Assembly (NCBI GenBank): GCA_963989385.1
Contig: OZ022513.1
Span: forward strand, 21,765,928 to 21,829,927
DNA length: 64,000 bases
From: Ctena decussata
Taxonomy: Eukaryota; Mollusca; Bivalvia; Lucinida; Lucinidae
Direction: 5' to 3'
The position numbers were made by a program, and so were the translations under genes. Positions 32,500-47,400 of this stretch are shown one piece after another (position 1 is the stretch's first letter; each line of letters opens with the position of its first letter). Under the pieces are notes generated by a model, which had not been told where the DNA came from, did no database searches, and worked only from the letters and a program-made list of their open reading frames with translations.

Positions 32500-35400
32500 C
32501 TGGAAGTAAATTGCCAAAGTACCCAAATAATAAGTCCACAGAAAACAACATTATACTTGACTTATTATAAAAATTTTACATACTGGGCCAGATAGATCAA
32601 TGCAAACGGTGCAGACCAAGATCAGACTGCTCCTACAAGCAGACTGATCAGAGTCTACACTATTTGCCATTCCATCTGCATCTTTTAGATGCATTATTGA
32701 ATTGAAAAAAAATCTGTTTAGGACAATTATGGCAACTTAGGTGTCTCAATTTTATTTTTTTTACAGTAATATGAAACCTTCTACACTGAAACTTGATAAT
32801 AAAACTAGAATTGTTTACCAGGGCCCGGTTGTTCAAAACTAACAGCATGGTTAGTTAGTGTTTCATTAAAATTTCAACATTAACAAAACTCAAATACGCC
32901 AATATTTTCTGTTGCAAAAGCTTCTCACATTTTTTCAACACAAAATATCAGTGTATTTGGTTATAAAGTCATAAAACACTTAATGAGGTGACCTCAAGAA
33001 GACCCTAGGCTAGTGATGCTTTGAACAACTTGGCCCTGAATAAACAGAATGTCACCCCAACCAATGCATTTCCCCACATCAAGACCTACATGTATCCCAT
33101 GATATCTGGAGGGGAATGATGGTTGGACGACTGTATTTCAGTCGTATCAAGCTGACAGGAGGTTGGTGTGTGTGCTGTATGCAATGAAATCCCACTTACA
33201 GTTGGAAAGAATTCTGCTTTAAGAGAGATTTGAGCCCAAACCAATGGCTTAGCAGGCCAATGCTGAAACTATCAAGCTATCGAGCTATCCTCTCCCCCTT
33301 TTTTTCAGTGTTTCTTGGGGGGAGGGGGTGGGGGGTAGAAAGATTTCCCTGCCAAAATAACCCCAAATGTGTAAATCAAGACGTGTGTAATTCTGATAAA
33401 AGATAATTTTTCTCTATGAAAACAGTTCCAAAAATCTAGATCTGTCTTGTAAGACTGATCTAGATATTTTGGATTGTTTTGGAAGGCAACCACTCAAGAG
33501 ATTCACAGACGGAATAAGCCAGACCGGCAACTGATCCCCCCACTCCCCCTCACCTTCTCCAAATTGGGCTCGCAAAAAAAAATGAGCTACCTGAAGCCTC
33601 TATAGTAGAGCTGCTAGTAGCTGGAGGAGGACCTGGGGCCGTATTCATAAAGCCACTTAAGTCGTTGCTATGCGGTTGCTAAGGCTAAATATCTATAAAG
33701 GAGATTCCCTACAACTATGAAATTTGGTCTGGAGGAACAGTCTTTGTAAGACTGTTCCTCCAGACCAAATTTCATAGTTTTAGGGAATCTCCATCAAAGA
33801 AATTTAGCCATAGCAACAGCATAGCAACGACTTAAGTCGTTTTATGAATACGGCCCCTGCTTGTAATTTATCTCAGATCAGGTGACAGACCTACAAATCT
33901 ATAGACAACATCTTAACATGACTAAAATATTGTTTATTGTTAAACCACAACTCACTCCTTGAGTTTTGCTTTTCACATGCCATTCAGAACTAGAGAAATG
34001 CTCACAAAATGCAAAAGCTCCTAGAACATACATATATCATGTACTAGTACACTCTGACAAACAACACCAAGCACAATATTTATATGCACAACAAAAAAAC
34101 TACATAAACATACTCATAATTTTTTAAATACTAATGATAAGCCAACAATTTTAAAGAAGAAAATTCATATTTTTTGCATTAAATTTTGAAAATAAAACAC
34201 ACACAATCTGAATTTTCTTAACAAAATGTGAGTTCTAAAAGTTTGGGAGGTAATTCTAACACCCCTCCAGTACCTTTGACTTGTATCATAAACTACATCA
34301 GGAGCATATAACAATGTCCTATTTAACATATGCTTTGAAAAGAAATAAGTACTATAGAATAAGGTGAACTGGAATTGGTACTTTTGCAGGGGAAGCAACT
34401 CTACCATTCTGTGTTTGCCTCCCTTATAAATGGGAATCAACTCTTAAAGGAGCAAATTTAATTTGCTCCTTTAGGAGCAAATTCTTTCCTTTAAGAGTTG
34501 ACTTCACTTTGGAAGGGCTTCCTCGGCCAGTGAAGCTACATGGGAGATACAAAAGTTGTATCCCTTAGTAAAACTGGCTGAAAAAAGATAAAGGTGTACC
34601 CATACACCTTAATCCACAAAATTTCAGCTTATCCAGAGATTAATACCTTTCGTTTCCTTCTTTTGTCGTCTGCAGTCTGATCATCAGTTTCAGATCTTCC
34701 AGAATCCCTCTGTTCAACAGAGGATTTTGATTGGCTGTCCTCATCCATGCTTTGACTAGATCTACTTTTCTCTGGTTTGCTACTTTCCGACAACTAAAGC
34801 AAAACATTGAAAAGAAAAAAAAATACACTAAAAAGCTAAAAGGTATTTTAAAAACAGTAAACCAGAAAAGTGACATCAAAAATTCAAATTAGTAAAAGAA
34901 AATAGTTTTACAGTACATAAACTTGATTTGTTCTGTATCTTTATCAGAAAGAACCCTAATTTTAATAAGCTGGCATCAAGGGCGAACAAGTTCACTTGGC
35001 AAGAAAGGGTTAACTACCATTTATCACTGTAATTTTGTGTGTTTTTTATAGCACGATTTTTCAGGTTTGGAATAAATGGAGAATTCTTGAATTGTGACTT
35101 AGTGTCAATGAGCAATTTCTGTGTGGACATCTACTGTACAAATAAGCCGTGATGCAAGAAAACTATAAACATAGTGGCCTGTGCGCTCAACAAAGACCCA
35201 GATCAGCCTGGGCATCCGCCTAGTCTGATCTGAGTCTTCTCTCTCTGTCCGCATGAAGGTAGTGTACACCCTAAGCCGCCCTTTAAGCGCACAGTGATGA
35301 CTCAGATCAGACTGGGCAAATACATTCACGAACCAGAAGATTTGGAAATGGAAGCTAATATTCAGTGACCTACAGTATCACATAAAAGAGAATTTCTAAA

Positions 35401-38400
35401 CAAGCAGCACTCAACTTTACACTGTTGGATGGATTTCTAGAAGCAGTAGTTTTTGCAAAATTTAAAACATTTTGGTGTACTGTGCATTACATGTCTATAG
35501 GGGTTGTATGCACAAGAGAAAAAAATTTAGTACTGTCTCTGAAACACAAAATTATTGTTAAATACAAAATGAATACAACATTCACATGCATTTGAAACAG
35601 ATCTTGTAACAAGAAATACATGTACTTCTAGCAGTATACATCCTGAGTTTTCCAGTACATATTCTCCATTTACCTAAATTAACAGCCTGACAAATGTTGC
35701 CACAAAGCATACCTAGCAGTATTCCTTCTACAGCTCGTTCAAGAAGAGCAAAGAAAGTGAAGTCTTAAACTTAACATTTACTCTATTTATGTGAATATAT
35801 GAGCCGCGACACGAGAAAACCAACAATGTGGTCGTGCGCCCAGCGCAGACTCAGATCAGCCTGGAGATCCACCCAGTTTGATCAGACTCTTCGTTAAGTG
35901 CTAAAATGGTAGCTAAGTGTCTAAGCTACCTTCATGCGGACAGCGAAGACTCTGATCAGACTGGGCGGATGCCCAGGCTGATCTGAGTCTGCGCTGGGCA
36001 CACAACAACATTGTTGGTTTTGTCATGTCGCGGCTCATATGAGGAAATTGCACTGGAACATAATGGTCCACATGCAAGGATGGGCAAAGTTTTATAAACT
36101 GGAAAGAGAATGGATCAAAAGGAATGGAATGTACAAGATAATCTACATTCCAGTGGCCTGAGGGCCTCCACTGGAATAAATTGTTTCCTGAAAGAGTGCC
36201 AGCCCAAATCAGTGGAAAGAAGTAAAGATTATCCATGCCAGTCTGATCTGTTCCATTCCATTCCAATCCACTCCTTTCCAGATTTAAACTTTGTCAAAAG
36301 CCAGGTGATCAGAAGCTGTATGATTAAAGCTTTAATGAATATATTTGCAAATATACTGTGAATCAGAAGACAAAAACTGGAAAACAGAGTTCTAAATGAG
36401 TGTCAGTTTCACTGCAGAGAAAGCTTATATTGATTATCTATTAATGAAATTATGCAAGTGGCCAGTTTTACTGAGAAAGTTGATACTGCTCAACAGTTAT
36501 GAATTAGTTCCAACTATGCTGGCATTAATGAGCAACCTACATGGAATATGGTGTCTGTTCGGCACAATTTTACAAAACAGAGCCAAACGTAAAACCTTGC
36601 TGTAAAGTTTATATGGCTACCACCGCCAACAATAGAAAAGTAATAACTATATCTCTCTTCAGCTTGTCACAGGCCTGACAAAAAATAATTTAGGAGCAAG
36701 CAGCCAATATGAATCTGAATTGTCAACAGGCTCAAACTAAAAAGAAGATTTGATATGAGAATCTCAAATTCTGTTGCACATGCAGAGTACATCAAAATGT
36801 AATTCACAAAATAAATATCAACGATATAGCATGAGCAACAACACACAAGATACCACACATAAATGAATGTCCTTTAAAATACCGGCCTGTACATCAGATA
36901 CTGTAAATGCAGAACCTAAATTGCATGAGCAATTCACTTCTTGTTTTTCAGGTGAATGGACTTGTTTTCAGGGGAAGTAACTCTGTCATTTTCACTTCTG
37001 CTTCCCTTTTCAATAGAGACCAGAGCCCTAGATAAGCAGGAGTATTTGGTGATAATTAGGGATAATATTTGTTAATTCTGGATAAAAACATATGTTGTGA
37101 CCCCTCATCTGAACCGTCTCGACGAGATGGTTCAGATGAGGGGTCACAACATATGGTTTCAATGAGAAATAAAGAAAATTATCCCTCAATTATCATCAAA
37201 TACCCTTCTTATCTAGGGCTCTGGAGACGACTCCTAAAGGACTGGATTTCCCTGCTTGGAGCAAAGACTTTCCTTTAAGAGTACACTCCAGGGAAGTAAA
37301 GAGAAAGTCAAAGGTTTTTCCCTATTAGTGGGGCAGATATGTAACAAATTTTGGCCGAATTGTGCACTTTTTGATAAAAGCATGAAATTTGGTACATAGT
37401 TAGATTGGACCAAAATATGAATTTTCAGGGTGGATGCCAAGCTGAATTTTGCCTATTTCGGCGGCCATCTTGATTTTTCAAAATGGCGTCTGCCTTATAG
37501 GTAAGTTTCATACTGATCAGAGCCCATCACATTTTGTATAGACTTTGAGCTGATAAAAGTCCCCCTGTCATATGGAGGAACTCTAGTAAGTAGTGTTTGC
37601 AGAAGTTCCTATTAAAATTGTGTTGGTTTATACCTGTAAACCCTCTGATTATGGGTTAAGCCCACATGTGTAAATTACATATTTATATTTCCATATAATT
37701 TGAATGCAGAAACATTTCGTTTTGTTTCTGTCAGCCTTTCACCCTTTTTTCCTATCTTCAAATAGTGGAATAATTACAGTCTGCATGATTTTTTATCATT
37801 TTCTACTACTGGAGGTAACGTAAATAACATTTAGTCATAAAAGTCCATTATAATACCACTATTGAACTTTCTTCACTGTGTCCTAAAAATATTATACATA
37901 TGACATTCTTTCAGTTCTTAAGAAACGTTGCTTCTTGAGACCTCTGACACTTTAATAGTTAGGTTAAAGGTGACATGACGTGTGTTTTATACGTTACGCA
38001 AAATAGGAAACTGCAAACTAATAATGTTTCTATACATGAAAAACTCTGAGGACACTCTTTTCTGGCATTTTATTACCTAAATTAACATTATTAACGTACT
38101 TGCCTAACTACTTAACTGTTTTGTCATCCTTTTAATGATACTAGCATACATGATATTTATTATAAAAAATGATTAAAAAAGTGAAATTAAATAAAAGAAC
38201 AGAGACATCACTGCAGAGAAAATAAAGCCCTGCCGTTGTAGGACAGCACTTTATGTAGAAATAAAGTCAAGAGATAAGCAGTCAACAGCCAGTCTAATAA
38301 AACAGCGTCCCAAAAGCATTAATTTAGGAGTATAAGAGCGTCTAGTATGACATGTAATCTACAAAACATACAAGAGCATTGTCTTACAGTGTTTATTGAA

Positions 38401-41400
38401 AAGATGTAGCATATTAAGTGCAATCAAAAGAAAGACTGTTGATAAGAGAAATATAAACAGACATTTGAAGATTTTGGGAACAGAGTGTTACACGTAAACT
38501 TGGGTTGCAGAGCACGTTTACTTTAATTAAGGTTCGTTACACAAGAAATGCCATTTCTCAACTAAAACCATCATATAAAATAAAAAAATTACCGCATAAT
38601 GTCAAAATACTACAAGTTTTACAACACAGCTTTACGTTGTCTATTTTGTAATGCTCCTACCTCTGATGCCTTAAGCAGGACTTTGGGAATAAAATATCGA
38701 AACGTGAACTGAAAGCTAATGATACGAGGAGTTGAGTAATAGGCTATGTGGATATTTGAAGCTGGTTTCGATAAATTATTCCTTTTACGACAGTCTTCAT
38801 TCTATGCCGCAGTTTTGTTTTATTATATTTTCTTACCTTATCGATGCTTATATATTCAACAGTTTCTTGAGGGGTGCCTAAATATGGGAACTTAAGTTGT
38901 TGTTATTGACAAATATTTTATTTTTACAAGTAATAATAATCTGCAGTGTTCCAACTGCACAAAATGCAATGGCAAATGAAAAAAAAGACTACATATATCA
39001 ATCAACATAAATGTTACTACTTAGGGATTTAAAGGCAAATCTCAGTTCCTCATCTCCTAAATGAACCTGCAGTATGACTAGAAATTAAACGAGAACAAAC
39101 ATAACAAGTAATGTATAAAACCATTTCATTGGGCAATTTACTAATTAGTCACACCTTATATGTAGTAAAACGTTATGTAAAGGACAGAAACAAATAAAAT
39201 AAGTTATACCTATACATATCAGGGACTAACCAAATTAAATGTTATTCTAATGAATCTTTTTGCCTAGTTTATTGTAATCATTTCGGGAAAGGGGTAGGGG
39301 AGGTTGGGGTGGGGAGTAAATAATTTATTGATGATGAAGTCCTGCTGCTTATGAACAGTGTTCTCAGTACAACTTGACAGTATAAAAGAATATACTAATT
39401 CAATAAATAATTTATTACAAGTTGTTTGAAAGTAATTATGCTGTTGTAATATTTTAGGTGTTGATAATAGTAAGCCGTAATATGCAAAGATGGTGGTGCA
39501 AAATTACCTGATCAGGAAAGATTATGTCTTTTTTATAGTGACAGTTATACTTCGTGAACAGAAGATGATGGGAAAGCTCTAATTTCCATGTCTCACTATA
39601 AAGATTTGCACTTTTTTCGTTTCCAAACAGTAATATGCGGCAGTATAAATGACGAGAGCTACATGTATACAAACAGATAACGTTTATTACCACTCAGGTA
39701 CACATTTAACGTGATATTCCACCTTAACCCTGATCAAAATATTTACTTGTCGAATGCGTCATTAAAAGGTTATTATAGTGAAGCTGCTGCAAAACTATGT
39801 TTTAAAAGAATCAGAGCCAGAGTATGCCATTCGTAAAGATCTTTGTTTTTCCTGTTGTACTACAGGAAATATTGAAAATCTACGTATACTACATGTATCT
39901 GAATATCTGAATATAGTTGACAGGTTAACACTTAAACCATTGAAAGCCTGGCTGCTGTCTGAAACTGACTCTTTACAACAGTTTGCAATTCTAATTATCT
40001 GACACCACTAACAATTATATACAAACTACAATTGTGTTACTCAACGTTACCACTAAACCTACCTTCAGATACATGTTTAAATCCTATAATTATAGTTAAA
40101 ACATACAACAATGGTTTTCCAATATAGTGGCATATGCTTCTGGCTACTTAAGATGAAATACAGATCAAACTGAGGATGCACTAGTTACCATTTACACGTG
40201 TATTTCTCGAAGTCATTCTTAAAAATTGTATGGACGCTTACAAAAATGTTTCGTTCTAGATTCAAGTAATTTTTCAGTGCTGTATTGACTAATTCAAAAG
40301 GAGCCAATCCAGTCGCTCTAATATGTGCATAATTTGAAAATGAATAATAGTGTTAGTTCAGTAAGGACCACATTTATCAACCATCAATTTTGGTTTATTT
40401 AGATTATTGTTGTTTGTCAGTACCTTTGCTACTGTTATGTACGTTACACATCGAATATGTTTTTCCCCTTTTAAATCCTTATATAACTTTGTGCATTAAA
40501 ATAAACTCAAATACATTTAAGGATTAAATTGTGAGTTAGGCAAAATGATTTATTCTGTAGACTAAAGCAACAAGAAAAAATAACAAATAAAAGACTTGCT
40601 ATCGTCATCCAGTTAATAAGTTTTATTCACTAGAAAAAGAATTAAATCTGCAAAACAATGATATTTTGAAAGGTTTTGTTCACCAGGGGGTGAGGAATTG
40701 TGATTCACTGTATTCCATTTCTATACTTACAAACCTGTAATTATCGATTAGTGTCATGTCTACGCCCAGGAGCATAGATCAGAAATGCCGAATAACAGAC
40801 AAGTTTGTGAAAATCATGGCGAAAGTTCAGCTTAACATGTTCAGAAACACAAAACTGGTCTTTCTAATGATTTCCGATTCTGTTTGTCATAAAATGCAGT
40901 TTCAGTGGCGGCCATTTTGAAATTCAAGATGGCCGCCACAAATGGAATTTTCTGGCTTGGCATCCACCCTGAAAATGCTTAGAATAGCTTTGTCTAGCAT
41001 TGTGCCAAATTTCATGCTTTTATCACAAAGTGCACAATTATTTCACATATCTGCCCAGCTATATCAGAAAATGGTAGAAAGAACATGGTTTACCCATACT
41101 GTTTAAGACAGCTGTCTTTTATGTACATGTATACCGGTTTGAGTATTTTGAAAATGTGGGCAGGGAAAAATTCTCATACAAGTATTTTAATTCACAGGCT
41201 GGTATCTATCACTCACAACAGGCAATGTTTAGTGTCAGACATGTCATATACCTTACCTTCTGTCTATCTCTATCTGTTCTTCCATCTCTCTCTTTCCTCT
41301 CTGATCTTACAGGATCCCTTCTGTCACTATAGAAAGAAAGGAAATGATTTATGATGAAGGGTACACTTTCAGGGGAACAACTCTGCCATTTTCATTTTTG

Positions 41401-44400
41401 CCTCCCTTCTTAATGGGATCAACTCTAAAAGGAAAGAATTTGCTCCTGCAGGAGCAAATTCTTTCCTTTAAGAGTTAATCTCATTTTGGAAGGGTTTTGA
41501 GCTCCAAAGAAACAAACATGAAGTCACCCTCCCATCTTCCTTTGAAAAAAAATCTTAAAAACAAAGCACTGTTCCCATACACTTGAAAGTTTAATCTGCA
41601 TGTAATTAAGCCCCGGCAGCTCAGTAGGTTAAGCACTGGCCGGCTGAACTAGCAGTCCCAGGCTCAAGACCCACTGGGGGTGGAAATCTTTTCTAAGTAA
41701 ATGGGTTTCATTGCATACAACTTTTCAATGTCACCCTCCCATCATCCTGATATGACTGAAATACTGTTAAAATAATGTAAAATTGCAATTCTCCAGCCAT
41801 TCATATCTGTCACTTGAAAAGGTACCTTGTAGAACATGCAAACGAGAAAGACTCATATCACCCTGCATGGTCAGATTGTATCTGCTTTCATGAACAATAC
41901 ATGAACAGTAAAGAATTCTTAAAATGTGACAACAGAGACTGATCAGTCTGAGTTGATGCACAGGCTGATCTGAGCATCAACAGCTCTCTGTTTACGAAAC
42001 ACTGATCATGTGTACATGTATTTGCTAAAAGAATAGACTGCAGGGCTGCATCTGAGGAACAGTCTAATCCAGGTCCACACTTACAATGTCTGGCCTTGCT
42101 TTCATTTTTCACTGACATGTATCAAAATATCATGGAAATCTATTCAGTCAATGAAAATTTTGGCTGAAATTCATCATATACATGTATTATTAATTTCACA
42201 TTGCAACTATGCTTGCAAAGGCCTTATAAATATTTCACCTTGAAGATTCCTCCTTCAGCCGTCTGTCATCTCTGCTTCTAGATGGAGGCCCTGACCTTGG
42301 TCTGTCATCCCTGTAACATTACAGAAACATGTAATAAATTGAAAAATTAAAATCAAGATATTTACTTGCAATGTACTGACATCATTGTCACAACTTTTGG
42401 AGTTGATCCTAACTGAGAAGGAAGGCAAAATGAAATGGCAGAATTGCTTCTCCTGTGTATCCATTAGCCTAAAATAATAAATGAAATCACATGCATTTAG
42501 GAATATCTATCCTTTCTGACATGTAAACTTCAAATGCTGTTGCACTAGCAAAGGTACGTAAGGGATTCCTGTGGGTCTGCAACCGTTATTCTAGCATACC
42601 AGAAAAGGACTTCCAATACCTTAATCCATGCTGGAATATCTTTTTCTCTCACTTTCACATATACAAGATAAGCTTTAGGCTCATATAAGAAACTTCTTTC
42701 ATTAGCAACATCTTTTCTTATATTAGCAACAGGACTTTTCCAATTTTTGACAAATATTTAAATTTAAAATGAACACAAGACCTGTACACGTACAGGATAG
42801 CTCGGCTGCAGTGCCTTGCCCATCACATAAAAAAACTTTGAAGTGTGACGCCCACGCCAACGCCAACGCCCAAGTGACAACAATAGCTCTCTGTACTTTC
42901 GTACAGGCGAGCTAAAAATTCACACGCAAGCAACAAGGATGACGTTTGGTAGCAGATCATGTTTTTGATGTTACTAAATTTTAATGACATGACTAAAACT
43001 GGTTATGAAATGTCTCTAGAAACTTGGTGCATCATGAGATGCTTACCTCCATTTTGCTTTTGCCCTCTAGACGGTGAACCAGTCGACAAATCATATTTTC
43101 CTTCTATTTTCAAGGTGCAAACAGTGTCTACACCCATTCTAAGACTCTATAAACACACTTGGCTGCTTAAAATTTGATTAAGATCACTGGTTAACAAGTT
43201 AAAATTTTCCTGTTTTGAAGCTTAATCCGATTTTAGGTCAGAAGTTTGCTAAAAGTGGGAGAAAAATTATCCATCATGAGCCAGTGCATGTAGGATAGGC
43301 AAATCTCACCCTTGGGGTCAGAATTTCAACCAGGGGCTCAGCAAGCCTTGTCCCTGGTAGCAATTCGGACCCCTCAAGTGAGATTTCCTTATCCTACATG
43401 TACACTTATGATAGATTGTTATAGTATCATCACCTATAATAATCATCTCTGCCTGATCGTCTATCAGATCTATCATCTCTGTATGACTTTGGTCTGCTCG
43501 GCTTTCGATCATCACGTGAAGGGGTCCCTCGATCTGAATCTCGAGAAGAGTAATAATCATCTCTGCTTGATCTTGGTCTGTCTGGCTGTTAACAGTATCA
43601 AATAAATAAGACAGAGCTACAGATAAGAAGGGTAACAGGGATGATTTAGAGATAATTTTTTTATCTCTAAATGAAAACATAATTATCATGTGACCCCTCA
43701 TTAGAACCGTCTCAGAGAGACGGTTCTAATGAGAGGTCACAAGATATGTTTTTTTATGGAGAAATATGGTAAATTATCCCTGTTACCCTTCTTATATGGA
43801 GCACTGATTTCAGCTCCAGCAAAGGGGAGTTTGATGAGGGTTCTAGAATAATTTTTCCTATTTCAACATATAAACATAGGTTGCGACCCATCACAACAAC
43901 TATGGCACTTCTTAGATGGTTATTATTCAATTTACACATTTATGCCTACTTGACTCGTCTGCCTCATTGTTTGGACCAGCTCAATTCCAATAACAAGGGT
44001 GTCAGATTTTGTTGTAATTACAGCTGAGTGTCAACAGTCTTTCCCCAAAAACATGTTTTCCATAGACTTCCATGCATTTTCAAGGGTGCAGGGAATTTGG
44101 CTGTAGCTATACTGCTTATCGTATGATATTAGATTTTATATGATTAGAAAGAACAATAATTTTGGCAACAGCTAATAATTTTGATTTGAACTCTAATTAA
44201 TTGTTCTTTAAAAATATGCTTTTACAGGCAACACCAGTACCTTTTCGGCAAAATTTGGACAACGTCACTACTGACGTCAATAGAAAAATGCATTTCTGAC
44301 AACTTTATTGAAGTTCAAATACTTGTAGCTTAATTGTGAGTAGGTTTAGGGTAAGCTAAAAATCCTTTTATACTGCAGAAATCTTTTAGGCTTTTAAGCG

Positions 44401-47400
44401 TACAAAAATTATTATGAACATCTGAACACAAGTCTCACACTTAAATTTCTTGCACACTTGCAAATGCACTAAAGTCAATGGAAAAAAATATTTTGGGGAA
44501 AGACTTTTGACACTTGGCTGTATAATTTAGTTTTTTAACCTGAATTTAATTCAAACAATGCAGACGATGACTACACGCTGCATTCTGAGGCATCCCATCT
44601 GGGTCTATATTGTTTGCCAAGGTCCCTTTTAATGAAATGCTAGATATCTAATTACTAGAAGAAATATGGTAGAAACTAGTCAATCTAATCATTTGATAAT
44701 TCTATATAAAATTTTGTTAATAACTGATAACATATTGCTGAGCCTTCATGGCACCATCAGAAATATGAGCAGCAACACGACAAAACAAACATAGTGGCAT
44801 GTGCTCTCAGTGTAGACTTGGATCAGCCTGGGCATCCACCCAGTCTGCTCAGCATCTTGGCTGTGCAGATAAGGGTAGGGGTAGATAAGAGTCCACGCTA
44901 CCTCCATGTGGACAGCAAAGACTCTGATCAGACTGGACAGATGCCCAGGCTGATCTGAGTCTTTGCTGGGCGCACATGCCACTTTCTTAGTTTTGTCAAG
45001 TGGTGGCTCATATGTCCTACTGCAGACCTTTAAGAACTTATTTACAACAACCTACACTCTTCAGAGAAACAGCATTTTCTTCTCTATCTATTACCTTCAT
45101 GTCTCTTTCCCTATCCCTTGACGACTTTGGTCTATCATTTGGAACTCCTCTATCCTTTTCCCTACTGTTGTTTTCTCGATTTTCCTTATTTCGCTCTCTA
45201 TTTTCTTTTGAAAATCTTAATTTTGTTCTATCGTCCTTTGGTTTAACAATGTCCCTTTCTTTTTCTAATGGTTCTATGTCTTTCTTCTTTTCTACCTCTT
45301 TATCACTCCCTTTTTCTTTGTCTCTTTCGGGATTTTTCAAAAGCTTTAATAAATAAACCACTTTCAAAATTTATTCCTTACTGAATATTTTCCGAACTGA
45401 GGCATTATGTAAACAAAGTACTTTTATTCCACTTTAATTTGTAGCAACTTTTCATATAAGAACTCCAATACAACAAAACCAAGGACATGGCCTGTGTGCC
45501 ACATGAAGACACACATCTGTCTGGGCAACCACCCAATCTGATCAGAGTCTTCCTCTTGCTGTGCGCTTAAAGGGTAGCTAAGGGTTTAAGCTACTTCCAT
45601 GCGGACAGCAAAGGCTCTTATGAGGCTGGGTGGATACCTGGCTGATCTGAGTCTTCGCTGAGTGCACATGCCACATTGTTGGTTTCATAAATACTACATG
45701 CAGGCACAGCTGTTCAAAAGGGACTTTGTCCGTATAAAATGAGCCAATCAGCATTTTTCGGAAAGAATGGCAGCAATTATGATACGTCTGAAATGTGATG
45801 CCCAGTTAACTAACAACACCCTAAGTGTTGAACGAACATGCCTGGATGTAGATCAAAAATTAAGATGAAAGGGTACATTTTCAGGGAAAATAACTCTGCC
45901 ATTTCATTTTTGCCACCATCTTAATCGAGGTTAACTCTACAAGGAAAGAATTTGCTCCTCTTGGAGCAAATTCTTTCCTGCAAGAGTGAACCTCCTTATG
46001 GAAGGGTTTTGCCACCCAGAAAAGAACATGCCAGGTCACAAACGTTTTCTCCCCTTGAAAAAATAGCAGAAAAATAGCGTGGTGTACCTGTCCACCTTAT
46101 ATCTAATTCAAAACAAAATGATTCAAACAAATTAGAATATCACCATATTTAGTCAAGTTTTCAAAATATTGTGTGTACCAAAAATATAGACACTGTCTAA
46201 TTGTCTCTGTCTATCATTAAGATGAATGGGTATATTTCCATGAGAGGTAACTCTTACCAAAAGTTATCTCCCCTTTCATTTAAAGCTTCTCCTAAAGGAA
46301 AAAAATTGCTACCTTGAGGAGCACATTCTTTCCTTTAAGAGTAGCTCCCATTTTGGAATGGCTTTGTCAGGGATGCAAACAGAAAGATGCTACAAATGCA
46401 TTTCCCTTTGAAATAATTGGGGGGGGGGGGGGGGGGGGGGGGGGATGGGGGGGGAAGGGGGGGGGGGGCGGAAGGGGGGGAGAGAGGAAACATGGAAGTT
46501 TAATCATTCATATCAACATATTATTACAGGTCTCTCAAAATATCATTTTTTACTAAATGTGGTGATAATCTAAATACAACAAATTAAAATAATACAAATC
46601 AAACTCTTCAAAATGTCTTCTTTTAGGAAATTTACGGAATCTTAAACTGAGTATTTTCCAACTGATCTTGAATGTCAGAATTAAGACACAACTCTCTGTT
46701 ATTCATATTCTATATCATATTTTACTAAATGTGGTGATAATCTGAACACAACAAATCAACAAATCAAAATAATACAAATTAAACTCTTCAAATTGTCTTC
46801 TATTAGGAAATTAACGGAATCTTAAACTGAGTATATTCCAACTGATCTTGAAGGTCAGAATTCAGACAAAACTCTCTGTTATTGATAAAAAGTTTATAGA
46901 AAACTGAAATCTACCAGGGCCAGTTGTTCAAAACTAATGACTTTGTTAGTAAGACATTAAATTTTCAAACATATTGTAAGCAAAAACACTGCCATTTTTT
47001 TGCTAAAAAATATGAGGAGCTTTTGCAATGCAAAAGCTACTCATAACTTTTTGGCAAAAAATATCTCATTGATTTTCTGAGTACCGTAAGACTTAACAAA
47101 TCCTCACCTAAGGACTTTGTTAAATTAAGGATGCTTTTAACAACTGGGCCCAGTATGTTAGAAGTTCAATATTGTTCTTCGTTATCTGTTCAAGAAAAAT
47201 TCTAACACAGCGTGCATACGTGTATTGACACTATTCTGAACATTTGAATATAAACGTGTAAAGAACATAATTAACACGACAGAATTAAAAGTGTCAATGT
47301 AAATTATTCCAAATATGCATAAATATGAAATTACCGTTTTTGGTTTTTCATCTTTTATGTCTTCTCTGTCATCATCTTTCCTCTTCTCTCTATCATTCTG

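Larger units (their letters stand above)
36951..41105. repeat. Family D palindromic element, copy 9, split twice
   Basis: D sequence at 36951-37022, 37222-37327 and 41059-41105, interrupted by family C (37023-37221) and by the 3.7-kb TIR element (37328-41058). The last part (CAGAAAATGGTAGAAAG, then TTACCCATAC) matches the D right end. Confidence 0.75.

Noticed and set aside
43312..43701. Plus-strand 97-aa and minus-strand 127-aa ORFs
   Set aside because: The minus ORF reads exon 9 in a wrong frame and runs into a palindrome; the plus ORF is its antisense.
45000..45356. 118-aa plus-strand ORF rich in Ser/Leu/Phe
   Set aside because: Antisense shadow of UPF3 exon 8, caused by its Lys/Glu/Arg codon bias.
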